64,000 nucleotides of DNA, taken from NCBI RefSeq assembly GCF_037622515.1, contig NZ_JBBJCN010000008.1:71181-135180 (forward strand), given 5' to 3'. Shown here in pieces: positions 32,568 to 42,900 of the stretch. Positions within the stretch are counted from its first letter, which is position 1. The number at the start of each line of letters is the position of its first letter. The position numbers were made by a program, and so were the translations under genes. The stretch comes from Paradesertivirga superstes. Its GTDB lineage: Bacteria > Bacteroidota > Bacteroidia > Sphingobacteriales > Sphingobacteriaceae. Under the pieces are notes generated by a model that did not search any database, was not told the DNA's origin, and was given only the letters and a program-made list of their open reading frames with translations.

Positions 32568-34736
32568 TTACAAACGGATCTTTAAACCACCATTCACTAC
32601 AAAACCGTCAAGCGGAGCATAAATATCCTTAAAAACAGGATCAGCTAAGGTGCCAGTATAAATACTTTCAAACTTAGTCTGCCGGGTATCCAGATAATTT
32701 TCAAAATTTATATACAATGAAAACTTTTCCCATAGCCTTTCAGCCATAAATCCGGTAGTCAAGTAACTTCTTCCGGTGCCGCCAGTGCTTAATCTCTGCT
32801 TTCCGAAGTAATAAGCTTCTGCCCCGATTTTCCATTTATCTTCAACTTCATACATTACAACCGAATTCACCCGGTGCTTTGGAGTAAGGGGATTCGGAGT
32901 TTTCGTATCCCCATCATGTAAAAAAGCGTCAGTGAATGTATAACCCAAAAACACCTTAAAATCATGAAATCCCAATTTCACATTCGTTTCTGTTCCTTTT
33001 GTATCGGTGTGTCCCTCACTGTTCCGAAACCGGAAGTTCCCGGCCTCTGGTAGTAAAATCAGTGGATTATTTAAGAACGTGTAAAAAAACAGATGATTCA
33101 AACTAAACGTCACTTTATCTCCAATAACTGTTTTATAATTAACGTCCAGATTTGCTCCGTAGCTTTTTTCCAGGCTATTACTTTCAGAACTCACGGGCAT
33201 AACGTTCCGGTATTGGATGCGCTCACTTTCTTCGGTAAAAACCGTAGGGGCCTTATACCCCAGACCAGCGCCAATGCGGGATGACAATTTATTAGTTATC
33301 TTATACAAAGCCGATATGCGTGGAAGGATTACAAAGCCATAATCAATAACATAATCTCCTCTCAGACCGGTTTCAATCTCAACCTTTTTGCTGGCCTTGA
33401 CAGTATTCTGGATAAAAACGCCTAAAGTGGTTTGTTTATAATCCCTGAGGATGGCCGCTTGTGCCGCTTTCTCCTTAAAATCGTCGGTCAGCAGGTTTCC
33501 GCCGGCTACCCATTCTGTGAGCTCACCAGCGTAAGAATATGTAGACTCAGTAAAAGTGCTGTTCTGAATACCCTTAAACTCATAAGCAGGTATAGTAATT
33601 TTCCTGTCGAAATAATTGTAGCTGTTCCTGATGTTCACCTGGCTTTTCTCATTCAGGGTATGATGCAAAGAAAATTGTGAACTGATGCGCTGGGTTTTAT
33701 TGTTTTCGAAATAACTGTGACCTGCTTCATTATCGCCATTGATATAATGCAGGTCGCCTCCTGTCCGGTTTTCAATCGCTGTGTTTAGGCCAAAATCCAG
33801 TTTGGTTCTATCATTGAAATATACAAATAACTTAGGGTTAAAGTTGTAACGTTCGAATTTCGGTATAGCCGTTAAATCAATATCAGCGGGATCGTATGCG
33901 GCATTACTATTCCGTGAAGCAAATACGGTTAAACCGATTTTCTTATTTAAACGATGCCCATAAAAACCATTCAGATCAAGTCCGGATGCTGAGGTACCAT
34001 TAAGATGAAATCTCAGCTCTCTTTCTTCAGAAGGAGTTTTAGATATGAGGTTTACCAAACCCGCAATGGCGCCTCCCCCATATAATGTAGAGGCCGAACC
34101 CTTAATTATTTCGACCTGCTTTAAATCCAGGGGCGGAGTTTGCAGCAAACCCAGACCACTTGAAGCACCCGAATACAAAGGAAATCCATCTTTTAACAAT
34201 TGAGTGTACCGGCCATCCAGTCCTTGGATACGGATGGATGAATTGGCAGAAGTTGCAGAGGTTTGCTGTGTTTGAATTCCTGTGCTTTCACTCAGCATCA
34301 TCCGGATATCCCCCGGCTTCATATTCCCTTTTTCTTCCAGCTCCTCACCTCCGATATACTCGACCCGCGAAGGAATATTCTGTATGGTTCGGGAGCTGCG
34401 GGTGGATGTTATCACCACCTCTTCTATTTCTTCAGAGGAAATGTCCAGTAAAACCAGCATGGTATCTGTTCCGACAGGGAAAGTCAGCGTATCTTTACGG
34501 GTATCAAACCCCATTGAACTGAACTGTATGATTTGCTCCCCGTCCGGAATATTGTCCAGCTGGATATAACCATTCTGATTTGACAGCGTTTTGATTAAGG
34601 TACCCTTAAGCAATGCTGTTACTCCCGGTAAAGGTTCATTTGTTTTACTGTTTTTGATAACAGCTTTATATGAGCTCTGACTATATCCGCTCAGTGTACT
34701 CAAAAGCATGAGTACTGAAATTAAATATAATTTCAT
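32568..34736 (-). CDS. TonB-dependent receptor, metal-associated
   Basis: 722 residues. Signal peptide MKLYLISVLMLLSTLSGYSQ, a carboxypeptidase-like domain (about 24-100: KAVIKNSKTNEPLPGVTALL), plug with VVITSTRSSRTIQNIPSRVE and VEIIKGSASTLYGGGAIAGL, then a barrel ending GLKIRL. It sits between a Cys-rich DUF6660 protein and a cation transporter on the same strand, so the substrate is probably a metal ion or chelate. The barrel end is L rather than F, a mild deviation from the usual terminal aromatic residue. Confidence 0.9.
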   Translation of the reverse strand: MKLYLISVLMLLSTLSGYSQSSYKAVIKNSKTNEPLPGVTALLKGTLIKTLSNQNGYIQLDNIPDGEQIIQFSSMGFDTRKDTLTFPVGTDTMLVLLDISSEEIEEVVITSTRSSRTIQNIPSRVEYIGGEELEEKGNMKPGDIRMMLSESTGIQTQQTSATSANSSIRIQGLDGRYTQLLKDGFPLYSGASSGLGLLQTPPLDLKQVEIIKGSASTLYGGGAIAGLVNLISKTPSEERELRFHLNGTSASGLDLNGFYGHRLNKKIGLTVFASRNSNAAYDPADIDLTAIPKFERYNFNPKLFVYFNDRTKLDFGLNTAIENRTGGDLHYINGDNEAGHSYFENNKTQRISSQFSLHHTLNEKSQVNIRNSYNYFDRKITIPAYEFKGIQNSTFTESTYSYAGELTEWVAGGNLLTDDFKEKAAQAAILRDYKQTTLGVFIQNTVKASKKVEIETGLRGDYVIDYGFVILPRISALYKITNKLSSRIGAGLGYKAPTVFTEESERIQYRNVMPVSSESNSLEKSYGANLDVNYKTVIGDKVTFSLNHLFFYTFLNNPLILLPEAGNFRFRNSEGHTDTKGTETNVKLGFHDFKVFLGYTFTDAFLHDGDTKTPNPLTPKHRVNSVVMYEVEDKWKIGAEAYYFGKQRLSTGGTGRSYLTTGFMAERLWEKFSLYINFENYLDTRQTKFESIYTGTLADPVFKDIYAPLDGFVVNGGLKIRL

Positions 34737-34788
34737 TTAATAGAATTATTGAAAATAAAAGAAGAAAAATATTGCCTGTTAATACGGT

Positions 34789-35097
34789 TTAACAAACAAC
34801 AATTTGAGGAGGTTGCCAGATTTCATCGAAGTAAGCATTCGAAAAGCTTTGATTAAAAATATAGAACTTACTTGTACTTTCAATTCTGGCTATTTCGACC
34901 AGGCAACAGGAAGAGCTGAATGTAAATCCCGCACATGTACTGCATGAAAAGAATGGAGAGCAATGCTTACAGCCGTTAGTATCCGGCGTATTGTTCCTGG
35001 AGGTTTCTATTGTGTCTTTACAATTATCCAGTATACTACAAGGCACATTGGCAAGTAGCAGTACATACAGAGATAAGAGCAGACATGCAATTTTCAT
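34789..35097 (-). CDS. DUF6660 family cysteine-rich protein
   Basis: 102 residues from ATG 35097 (MKIACLLLSLYVLLLANVPC), a secretory signal. The mature part has about eleven cysteines, including CKHCSPFFSCSTCAG and SSCC, the layout of DUF6660, found beside TonB receptors and metal transporters in Bacteroidota. Likely periplasmic metal-binding or sensing (inference). First gene of the trio. The predicted -7 element lies only seven bases before this ATG, so the mRNA would be nearly leaderless. Confidence 0.8.
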   Translation of the reverse strand: MKIACLLLSLYVLLLANVPCSILDNCKDTIETSRNNTPDTNGCKHCSPFFSCSTCAGFTFSSSCCLVEIARIESTSKFYIFNQSFSNAYFDEIWQPPQIVVC

Positions 35098-35103
35098 TGG
35101 GGG

Positions 35104-35133
35104 CAAATATACTAACAGAGATCTGGATTCAAA
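35104..35133 (-). promoter_or_regulatory. promoter of the DUF6660-TonB-CDF operon
   Basis: TTTG (35130-35133), 18-bp spacer and TATATTTG (35104-35111) on the minus strand, an exact Bacteroidota -33/-7 pair. Transcription would begin at or just before ATG 35097. Confidence 0.6.
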
Positions 35134-35240
35134 TACTATAATCTAACCCTTGTCATCTTCCCGCAAATGTAGTCAGGGCAGTGCCCGGCACAGGGCTATT
35201 ACCTTAAAAATGAAAATGTATTACCATTATGAAATTTGGA

Positions 35241-36857
35241 TCAACTTAAACTTTTCTCAAAATCCGGCTTGCCCGATTCTATTAAATAATTAGCTGCTAA
35301 CGCCTTAAAGCTTTCTATTTGCTCATATTCCCATTCTTTACCAAACCCTAGTTCTGCCGACATAAGTCGGGCAACAACCGGAGACATTGTTATAGCAGCC
35401 TTTGCGTCGAGAAATAAGACCCTGAGTCTTCGTGCCAATACATCCTCTACCGTACGGGCCATTTCATTTTTTACCGCCCAGACCACTTCTGCACAGAGAT
35501 AGGGCATGCCCGGAAGCAATTTCGTTCCTAATTCGGAAGTTGCCCTGATTAAATCCTCTATTCCCTCCTGATCAGTACCATATATGGCCAGATGACAGAG
35601 AGAAATTCTCGTGGTAGCCCCATGTATCCTCAGACTTTCGGATGAACAGGCCACCGGATTTAGCTGAGCTGTTTTTATGGCTTCATCAACCGTATCTTCG
35701 GCCATCTTCCTATAGGTTGTCCATTTACCCCCCGTTATTGTAATTAAGCCTGAATTGCTAACCAGAAGCTTATGACTTCTTGAAATATCTTTGGTGTTGC
35801 CAGAAGCTGCAGCAGGAACCGCTAAAGGCCTTAATCCGGCAAAAACAGACAACACATCTTTTCTGGCAGGTTTATGCGAAAGGTACCTGCCAGCAGTTTC
35901 AAGTATAAAATCTATCTCCTTATCTAATGCTTTGGGTTCAAGACTGAGTTTCTCTAAAGCGGTATCCGTGGTTCCTACCAACACATAATCATGCCAGGGG
36001 ACTGCAAAAAGCACCCGGCCGTCTGAAGTTTCAGGAATCAAGATTGCCCGGTCTCCTCCTAAAAATAATTTATCAAGAACGATATGGACACCCTGGCTGG
36101 GTTGTATCAGAGCTTTACGAAAAGAGATATCCATTTGCAATATTTCATCCACAAATACCCCTGTAGCATTTATTACAACCTTAGAGCGTATATGATACTC
36201 TTGTTCACTTTCAAGATCATGTGCGATAACCCCGTTGATTTTTCCCTTGCTATCTTTAGATAAGCCCTTTACCTTAATGTAATTTAGCAGGGTAGCGCCT
36301 TTTTGGGCAGCCGTTTGGGCAATATTAACTGCAAGCCTCGAGTCATCAAACTGACCGTCCCAATATTCTACTCCCCCCTTCAAGCCTTCTTTTTTGATCT
36401 CCGGAATTCTTTGCAGCACTTTTTCCCTTCTCAGAAGTTTAGATTGTCCAAAGCTGTATCCCCCCGATAGCCAGTCGTATATTTTTAAACCTATAAAATA
36501 TTTAACTAAGGAATACCTGGTATAACAGGGTATTATAAAGGCCTGTCGTTTCACAAGATGCGGGGCATTTTTCAATAACAAACCACGTTCACGCAATGCC
36601 TCATAAACCAGGGCGATATTCCCCTGCGCAAGATACCGCACACCTCCATGAACAAGCTTGGTGCTTCTGCTGGAAGTTCCTTTTGAAAAATCAGATTGCT
36701 CGAGCAGCAAAGTCTTGTATCCCCTTGAAGCAGAATCCAATGCGGTTCCCAAACCTGTTGCACCCCCGCCTATGATAAGAATATCCCAGGTGATATCCTG
36801 CTTAAGTTCTTCAATAAAATTACTACGGTTTAAAAACTCCTGATTGCTGGCTTTCAT
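35241..36857 (-). CDS. glpD: aerobic glycerol-3-phosphate dehydrogenase
   Basis: 538 residues. FAD-dependent enzyme that oxidises glycerol 3-phosphate to dihydroxyacetone phosphate and passes electrons to quinone at the inner membrane. N-terminal dinucleotide motif GGGATGLG (30-37), then QSDFSKGTSSRSTKLVHGGV and RYLAQGNIALVYEAL, central INATGVFVDEI, LVGTTDTALE, and the TGGKWTTYRKMAED block. The C-terminal DAO_C helical domain spans about 400-520. Length and motifs are normal. No glpF or glpK adjoin; single gene. Confidence 0.95.
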   Translation of the reverse strand: MKASNQEFLNRSNFIEELKQDITWDILIIGGGATGLGTALDSASRGYKTLLLEQSDFSKGTSSRSTKLVHGGVRYLAQGNIALVYEALRERGLLLKNAPHLVKRQAFIIPCYTRYSLVKYFIGLKIYDWLSGGYSFGQSKLLRREKVLQRIPEIKKEGLKGGVEYWDGQFDDSRLAVNIAQTAAQKGATLLNYIKVKGLSKDSKGKINGVIAHDLESEQEYHIRSKVVINATGVFVDEILQMDISFRKALIQPSQGVHIVLDKLFLGGDRAILIPETSDGRVLFAVPWHDYVLVGTTDTALEKLSLEPKALDKEIDFILETAGRYLSHKPARKDVLSVFAGLRPLAVPAAASGNTKDISRSHKLLVSNSGLITITGGKWTTYRKMAEDTVDEAIKTAQLNPVACSSESLRIHGATTRISLCHLAIYGTDQEGIEDLIRATSELGTKLLPGMPYLCAEVVWAVKNEMARTVEDVLARRLRVLFLDAKAAITMSPVVARLMSAELGFGKEWEYEQIESFKALAANYLIESGKPDFEKSLS

Positions 36858-36990
36858 TATACTTGTTGCATAAAGGATAGCGGCGTTACATTATTAGGGC
36901 AATGGTTTTCTAATTCAACAAAATTTGGACAATCAGGTTTCATATTGGGCAAAATCATTCGCGAATACTATTGTCAGAAGTCTGCCAACG

Positions 36991-37642
36991 TCACTCGTTT
37001 TCCGACAGGCGCAGCAGATTCAATAGTTCCCCATCTGTAAAGTCGCCAAATGTTTCGTACACCTGAGCCACAGCATAAAAATGTTCCGGCTGCAATAAGA
37101 CTTCAATAGCGTCTGCCTCATTCAGGTTTTCGTCGTAAGTGATACCCGAAACCGGGGATGCTATAATTATTTTTGAAGCATTCTTTTTACGGCAAAGTTT
37201 TAGTACAGGGACCAGAGTTACCCCGGTAGCAATTCCATCATCATCCAGTATTACGGTAGGCCCTGAAATATCAGGTAAGGGTTTTCCATTACGGTAGGTG
37301 CTGATCCTGCGGTTTATCTCCAGAATCTGCTCTTCAATAATTTGATTGATCACTTTAGGAGTTTTTCTTTCCGTTCCCATGGGATAGACATACACAGAAT
37401 ATTCTTCAGATACCGCTCCAACCCCGGGTTCCCTCCGGCCCCGAAAAGATAATTTTAGAAATTATTATTGATAAATTGAGCTTCCAGAGCCTTTGCGACA
37501 TAAAATGCTACTTCTACCCCACCCCTTGGAATACAATAACAATTGGATTGAGATCCTTGTATTTTGGTTCAAGAAATTCTCCAAGCAGTATTCCGGCATG
37601 CTGTCTGTTTCTAAAATATAAGCCATTCTGCGCATTATACAT
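36991..37642 (-). pseudogene. phosphoribosyltransferase, broken by frameshifts
   Basis: ATG 37642 opens MYNAQNGLYFRNRQHAGILL and GEFLEPKYKDLNPIVIVFQG, then the frame changes near 37510. The next piece is PRGGVEVAFYVAKALEAQFI, which meets a stop near 37448, and GAGGNPGLERY follows. After another shift near 37420 it resumes as AVSEEYSVYVYPMG and runs to TVILDDDGIATGVT (the PRPP-binding loop) and FGDFTDGELLNLL. Together this is a full phosphoribosyltransferase of the kind with a PRGGV substrate loop, at about 220 residues. The intact open frame (from a GTG at 37395) covers only the C-terminal 134 residues. Not functional as it stands. Confidence 0.8.
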
Positions 37643-37782
37643 AATATAAAAATTACATTGACACTTCAGCAGCTTCAATAAATGAAGGGGTGAATAATCC
37701 TTTGAACTTCTATTCTCTCAACAGATGGTGTAATTATCAGTTCTTGAAATTATTTGAAATTATGGTGTTCTAGAGAAATAGT

Positions 37783-38685
37783 TTATTGCTTTGCTTTTGA
37801 GGGATCAAGGAATCGTTTAATCATTGGAATAACAAAGTCTGGTTGTTTAGAATTAGATTTTAACGTTGTTATTTCTCCGATATACTCGCCATGCACGCCT
37901 GGAATAATAGCCAATTCAGCCCCACCAATCTTTCTATGCATTTCAATAGCATGTTCAGGGCTTATAATATCTCTATCACCTATTATGATTAGCGTTTTGG
38001 CCTTAATAGTTTTAATCTGGTCATCAGGGATATCCTTGAAATTAACCATCCTTTTCGCATCCCTGTCATGCATAATTTGAAGACCCTTACGATTTGGGCT
38101 CACCGCCAAATAGGCATCGACCAGCTCTTCAGGCATATTGGATAAGGTTGCCTGTTTCATAAAATCCCAAAACTGTGCAGGAACACCATTCCGTTTATAA
38201 AGAGCAGAGCCCAAAATGATTTTATCCACAATCTCCGGGTGACGTAGCGCTATTTGGATGGTCGTCGTCCCGCCGTTACTAAAGCCAAAAAAATCTGCTT
38301 TATCAATATTCAGATTTTTCAGAAGAGTCGCAACATCGTCTGCATCCTGCTCAAACGATGAATCCTTATCTCTGTCACCGGTTCTTCCGTGAGCTTGCAA
38401 TTCCATCGCAATTACCTTTCTATCTTCAGCGAACATTTGAATAACCTGCCCGAAGTTCGACTGGATGGTCGAGCCGCCGCCGTGGATCAAAACGAGCGGC
38501 TTACCCTTTCCGTAAATTTCATAATACATTTTAATGCCGTTGACTTCAGAATAGCCATTTTGGACTAAGGCATCATTTACGTTCTTCCCAATTGTTTGTT
38601 TTTTGCCTTGTTCTGATTGGTTTTCCTGAGTGCAGGATGATAATATCAATATCGATAAAATAGCATGTACGAAGGCTTTCTTCAT
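37783..38685 (-). CDS. alpha/beta hydrolase lipoprotein
   Basis: 300 residues. Lipobox ILSSC (Cys18), a Gln/Lys-rich linker, then an alpha/beta hydrolase fold: oxyanion loop LVLIHGGGSTIQSN, nucleophile elbow GFSNGGT (Ser136), acid in IIGDRDIISPEH (Asp237 or Asp239) and His265 in PGVHGEYIG. Probably an esterase or lactonase held in the cell envelope; substrate unknown. It follows the AHSA1/ArsR genes by 16 bases on the same strand, so it probably belongs to the ArsR-controlled operon. Confidence 0.88.
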   Translation of the reverse strand: MKKAFVHAILSILILSSCTQENQSEQGKKQTIGKNVNDALVQNGYSEVNGIKMYYEIYGKGKPLVLIHGGGSTIQSNFGQVIQMFAEDRKVIAMELQAHGRTGDRDKDSSFEQDADDVATLLKNLNIDKADFFGFSNGGTTTIQIALRHPEIVDKIILGSALYKRNGVPAQFWDFMKQATLSNMPEELVDAYLAVSPNRKGLQIMHDRDAKRMVNFKDIPDDQIKTIKAKTLIIIGDRDIISPEHAIEMHRKIGGAELAIIPGVHGEYIGEITTLKSNSKQPDFVIPMIKRFLDPSKAKQ

Positions 38686-38701
38686 TTTATAATTTTAAAA
38701 A

Positions 38702-39183
38702 TCATTTCTGGTTCAATAGCAGATTAAGCTTACCAAGCATATTAATCCAACTTTGATAGGCCCCCGTTTTTTTAGCTTCTTCTTCCGACACAGTCTGATG
38801 AATCGTAACCTTGGTTTGTTGTCCAATCGACTCAAAAGTGACAGTTGTGATTTGCGCTTCGGGCCAGTCTTCAGTTTTACCAGCGTCAACTGAACTTACA
38901 GAATTGCCAGCTTCATCTGACATCACCATAATGAAAACTAATTTTTGATTTGGGATCACTTCCAGGTAGGTGCCTTTAACCCAACATTCTCCATGCACCG
39001 GATCATGGATGCAAGAATGAAAATTGCCTCCTTGGGTGGTATCAATAGTTGTAAATTCAACTGTACATCGTCAGGTGCATACCAATATTTTAATTGTTCT
39101 GGATTTGTCCAGGCACCGAATACGACCTCCCCTGGAGCATCAAACAGGTGGGATATTAAGAGCTCTTTTTTGTCTGAATTCAT
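38702..39183 (-). pseudogene. SRPBCC/AHSA1 domain protein with one frameshift
   Basis: The first frame from ATG 39183 reads MNSDKKELLISHLFDAPGEV and on to LKYWYAPDD. The second reads CTVEFTTIDTTQGGNFHSCI then HDPVHGECWVKGTYLEVIPN to the stop at 38702. They join at 39066-39074 with one missing base (WYAPD-G-CTVEF expected) into a normal AHSA1 protein of about 160 residues. AHSA1-type START-like proteins often sit beside ArsR regulators, as here (ArsR stop five bases upstream). Either a real mutation or a sequencing error; the remainder looks well conserved, which favours recent or artefactual damage. Confidence 0.8.
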
Positions 39184-39188
39184 AACCG

Positions 39189-39506
39189 TTATTTTTCTTT
39201 TTCTTTAAGGAATTTATCTAATTTTTCAAACCGCTGATTCCATAACTTCCTGGATTCAGTTACCCAATTGGTCACCTCATTTAATGAACCAAGTTGTGCT
39301 TCGCAAATTTGTTCCCGTCCATTTTGACTCATAGAGATGATGCCACACTCATTAAGGATTTTAGTGTGTTTGGCAATCGCCTGTTTACTCATACCAAAAT
39401 TTCCACTAATCTGGGAGATATTTAGAGGCCCCTGAGCCAACTTCCTGATAATCATTCGCCGAGTAGGGTCAGCAATAGCCTGAAATACGTCTCTTCTTTC
39501 TATCAT
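39189..39506 (-). CDS. ArsR/SmtB family transcriptional regulator
   Basis: 105 residues. Winged helix with DVFQAIADPTRRMIIRKLAQ, the recognition helix region SQISGNFGMSKQAIAKHTKI, and wing MSQNGREQICEAQ. It lacks the Cys motif of metal sensors (ELCVCDL), so like other ArsR-AHSA1 pairs it probably senses something other than heavy metals. First gene of an operon with AHSA1 and the hydrolase. Two identical-type palindromes lie over its own promoter, a sign of autorepression. Confidence 0.93.
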   Translation of the reverse strand: MIERRDVFQAIADPTRRMIIRKLAQGPLNISQISGNFGMSKQAIAKHTKILNECGIISMSQNGREQICEAQLGSLNEVTNWVTESRKLWNQRFEKLDKFLKEKEK

Positions 39507-39510
39507 AACA

Positions 39511-39557
39511 CAACCAAATGGTTGTCAAATATAAAAACAACCATTTGGTTGCCAAAA
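39511..39557 (-). promoter_or_regulatory. ArsR operon promoter with two palindromic operators
   Basis: -33 TTTTG (39553-39557), 19-bp spacer, -7 TATATTTG (39526-39533). Palindrome CAACCATTTGGTTG fills the spacer (39538-39551) and its near twin CAACCAAATGGTTG covers the expected start site (39511-39524). Centres are 27 bp apart. Both placements block RNA polymerase. Confidence 0.8.
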
Positions 39558-39912
39558 CATTTACCTTAATAAGTTTGTCGGGGCAACATCGCCAAAATCA
39601 AGCTTTAAGGGTATGCCGGTGCAGCATTTGGCGGGAAAAAGAAAGAAATAAAAAGGGGGGATAGGACTCGGTTCGAACCGTTTTGCAAAAGATTTAAGCG
39701 ATATAGGAAATTCTTTCGTTAATAGATCTATAAGGTGTAAATACATTTAAATTCTAAACAAATCTTAGTTATCGCAATTTGTTTGGAATTAAATAAGCAA
39801 CTTTACATCTCTACTGCCGTAATGTAATACATATCTCTAAATACCAGTTTTTATAAAACCAGAGGTTTGTACTTCAATTTTTAATCAGCTAATAGCGCCG
39901 AGATTGACAACT
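39558..39912. other. intergenic region, nothing recognised
   Basis: No supported gene, repeat or strong hairpin between the ArsR promoter and the PAS protein. Confidence 0.4.
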
Positions 39913-42900
39913 ATGATAAACATGGAACTGTTTTTTAATGCTTTGCCTACCCCCTGCTTACTATTATTGAGTGATACGCCCCGCTTCACAATTATAGGCG
40001 TTAACAAGGCTTACTGCATCGCTACTAATACCGGCGAAGACGACCTGCTCAATAAAGGAGTATTCGAAGCTTTTCCTGATAATCCAAATAATCCCGGGGC
40101 AACTGGTGTTAGTAATATCAAAGCCTCTCTGGAATTAGTTATTGAGACTAAGCTTACTCAAAAAATAGATATTCAGAACTACGATATTCCGGTACGAGGC
40201 ACAGACGAGTTTGAAAAGAGGTACTGGAGAGCTGAAAACTCCCCTGTTTTGAATGAACATGCTGAGATCGATTATATCATTCATAGTGTAACCGATATAA
40301 CCGAAAAAATCAAAGCCGAAGAAGGGACAGAAGTAGAGAAAAGAAACAGAGAGGCCCTAATCAACAATACCGATGATTTAATCTGGAGCGTTGACAGTAG
40401 TTTCAAGCTTATCGCAGCTAATAAGGCTTTCATTCAAAGCATTCAATCTTACACGGGCATTACATTGAAACCAGGCGATGATCTGGTGATGAATACTTTT
40501 TTTCCTGAAGAATTTTTGGAATCCTGGCAAAATGCATATCGTAAAGCATGGTCCGGTGAAGCGTTCAATGAAGAAATATTTACGCCTTCGAGCAATGATT
40601 TTGTCGGTGCCTGGTCTGAAATAAGATTCAATCCTATTTTAAAAGAAAATAGAGTGGTTGGAGTTGCTTGTTATTCAAGAGATATTACCGAAAGTAAACT
40701 TGCTGATGAACAGCACAAAACAGCAGAAAAATTAATAAGAGATAGTGAAGCTAAATACCGCGCTTTTTTTGAGAATAGCTGCGATGGTATGTTACTGACA
40801 ATAACTGACGGAAATATTATAGCAGCCAATCCTGCAGCCTGTGAAATTTTCAGAATGACTGAAAAAGAAATTTGTGATGCCGGAAGATTCGGCCTTGCAG
40901 ATAAAACAGACCCTCGTTTAAGAATATTGTTAGAGGAGCGACAACTAACAGGTAAAGCAAAAGGTGAACTAACCCTTATTCGTAAGGATGGCAGCAAATT
41001 TCCCGGGGAACTTACGTCATCCGTATTTGAAGATGGCCATGGGAAAATAAAAACTTCCATGATCATTCGTGATATAACAGACCGTAAAGTAGCTGAAACT
41101 GAACTAATCACTACTTCAAGGGAACTGGAACAGACGTTGAGAGGTCTAAGTAAAATCATGGATTCATCTTTAGACGTTATTTGCACCATGGACGAAACGG
41201 GCAGGTTTGTGAAGGTGAGTGCTGCGGCAGAAAAGATGTGGGGCTATAAACCCCGGGAATTAATTGGTGAGCCTTATATAGATTTTGTTTGCCCTGAAGA
41301 CTATCACATAACATATGCCGCCGTTGAAGAAATCAGGTCAGGTAGAGAAATGACCAATTTCGAAAACCATACTCTCTGTAAAGATGGATCTAAAACAGCA
41401 AATGTTTGGTCTTTGAAATGGAATGATACTGAGAAAATCATGTATTGTATTGCCAAAGACATAACCGAGAAAAAAGGTCTGGAAAAAGCATTCGAAATTG
41501 AAAGACAGCGATTTCAGGATCTGTACTCTCAGGCTCCATCCTGTATGGGAATAATCAAGGGCCCAACCCATATATATGAACTTGCGAATCCTCTTTATTT
41601 ACAGTTAATTGGAAAAAGTGATATCATCGGCAAAACAGTAAAACAAGTATTACCGGAACTGGAAGATCAGGGAATTTTTGAGATTTTAGATACCGTTTAT
41701 TACACAGGTGAAACTTTTTCTGCGAATGAAATGCTTGTCAAATTTGATCTTCAGGGTACCGGAGTGCTTTATGATACCTATTTGAATTTTATATACCAGG
41801 CGCACATAAACCACGAAGGCTCTATAGACGGGATCTTCTTTTTTGCTGTAGATGTAACCGAACAAGTATTATCACGCAAAAAAATAGAGGAGAAAGAAAA
41901 ACACTATAAAGAATTGATTCGGGAACTACCGGTAGCAACATATTCATGCGATGCGGAAGGACGTATATTAATATACAATAAAGCAGCAGCTGAATTGTGG
42001 GGCAGAGAACCTGAAATCGGCAAGGACTTATGGTGTGGCTCTGGAAAGATTTATACAATGTCCGGCGAGCTCCTTCCCCTTGATTGCTGCGCTATGGCTA
42101 TCGCTTTGAAAGAAGGTAAATTAGTGCCTCAAAGAGAGATAATAATTGAACGTCCGAATGGAGATAAGCGAAACGTAATACCTCATCCGGTTCCTCTTAT
42201 AGATTCATCCGGACAGGTAACAGGTGCTGTTAATATGCTAACCGATATTACAGAAATAAAAGCAGCAGAACAACACCTTAAATTGCTAGAGTCCGTTATT
42301 ACCAATACACATGATGCGATCATGATTACAGAGGCCGAGCCGTTCGATGAACCCGGTCCACGTATTATATATGTGAACGAGGCTTTTACCGAAATGACCG
42401 GTTTTTCTTTTGAAGAAGTCATTGGACAATCGCCGCGGATATTGCAAGGCCCCAAATCGGATAAAGATGAGTTGCGACGTTTAAGCGAATCATTACGGAG
42501 ATGGGAGCCCTGCGAGATTACTACAATCAATTACAAGAGAAATGGTGAGGAATTCTGGAATAATTTTTCAGTGAGCCCGGTAGCCAATGCAAACGGATGG
42601 TTTACACACTGGATTTCCATTGAACGGGATGTAACAGAAAGCAAAAAGGGAGCACAAAAAATAAAAGAGGAAAGAAATCTTCTGAGAACATTGATTGACA
42701 ACCTGCCTCACGCCATCTATTTCAAAGATGAATTTGCAAGAAAACTGATCAGCAATAAGGTTGATTATGAGTTGTTAGGGACCTCAAGCGAATCAGAAGT
42801 ATTGGGCAAAACAGATCAGGAGCTTGAACAAACTGAATTAACAATAAACGGCTACCATCAGGATATCGAAATATTAAGTACCGGAAGGCCGCTTATTGAT

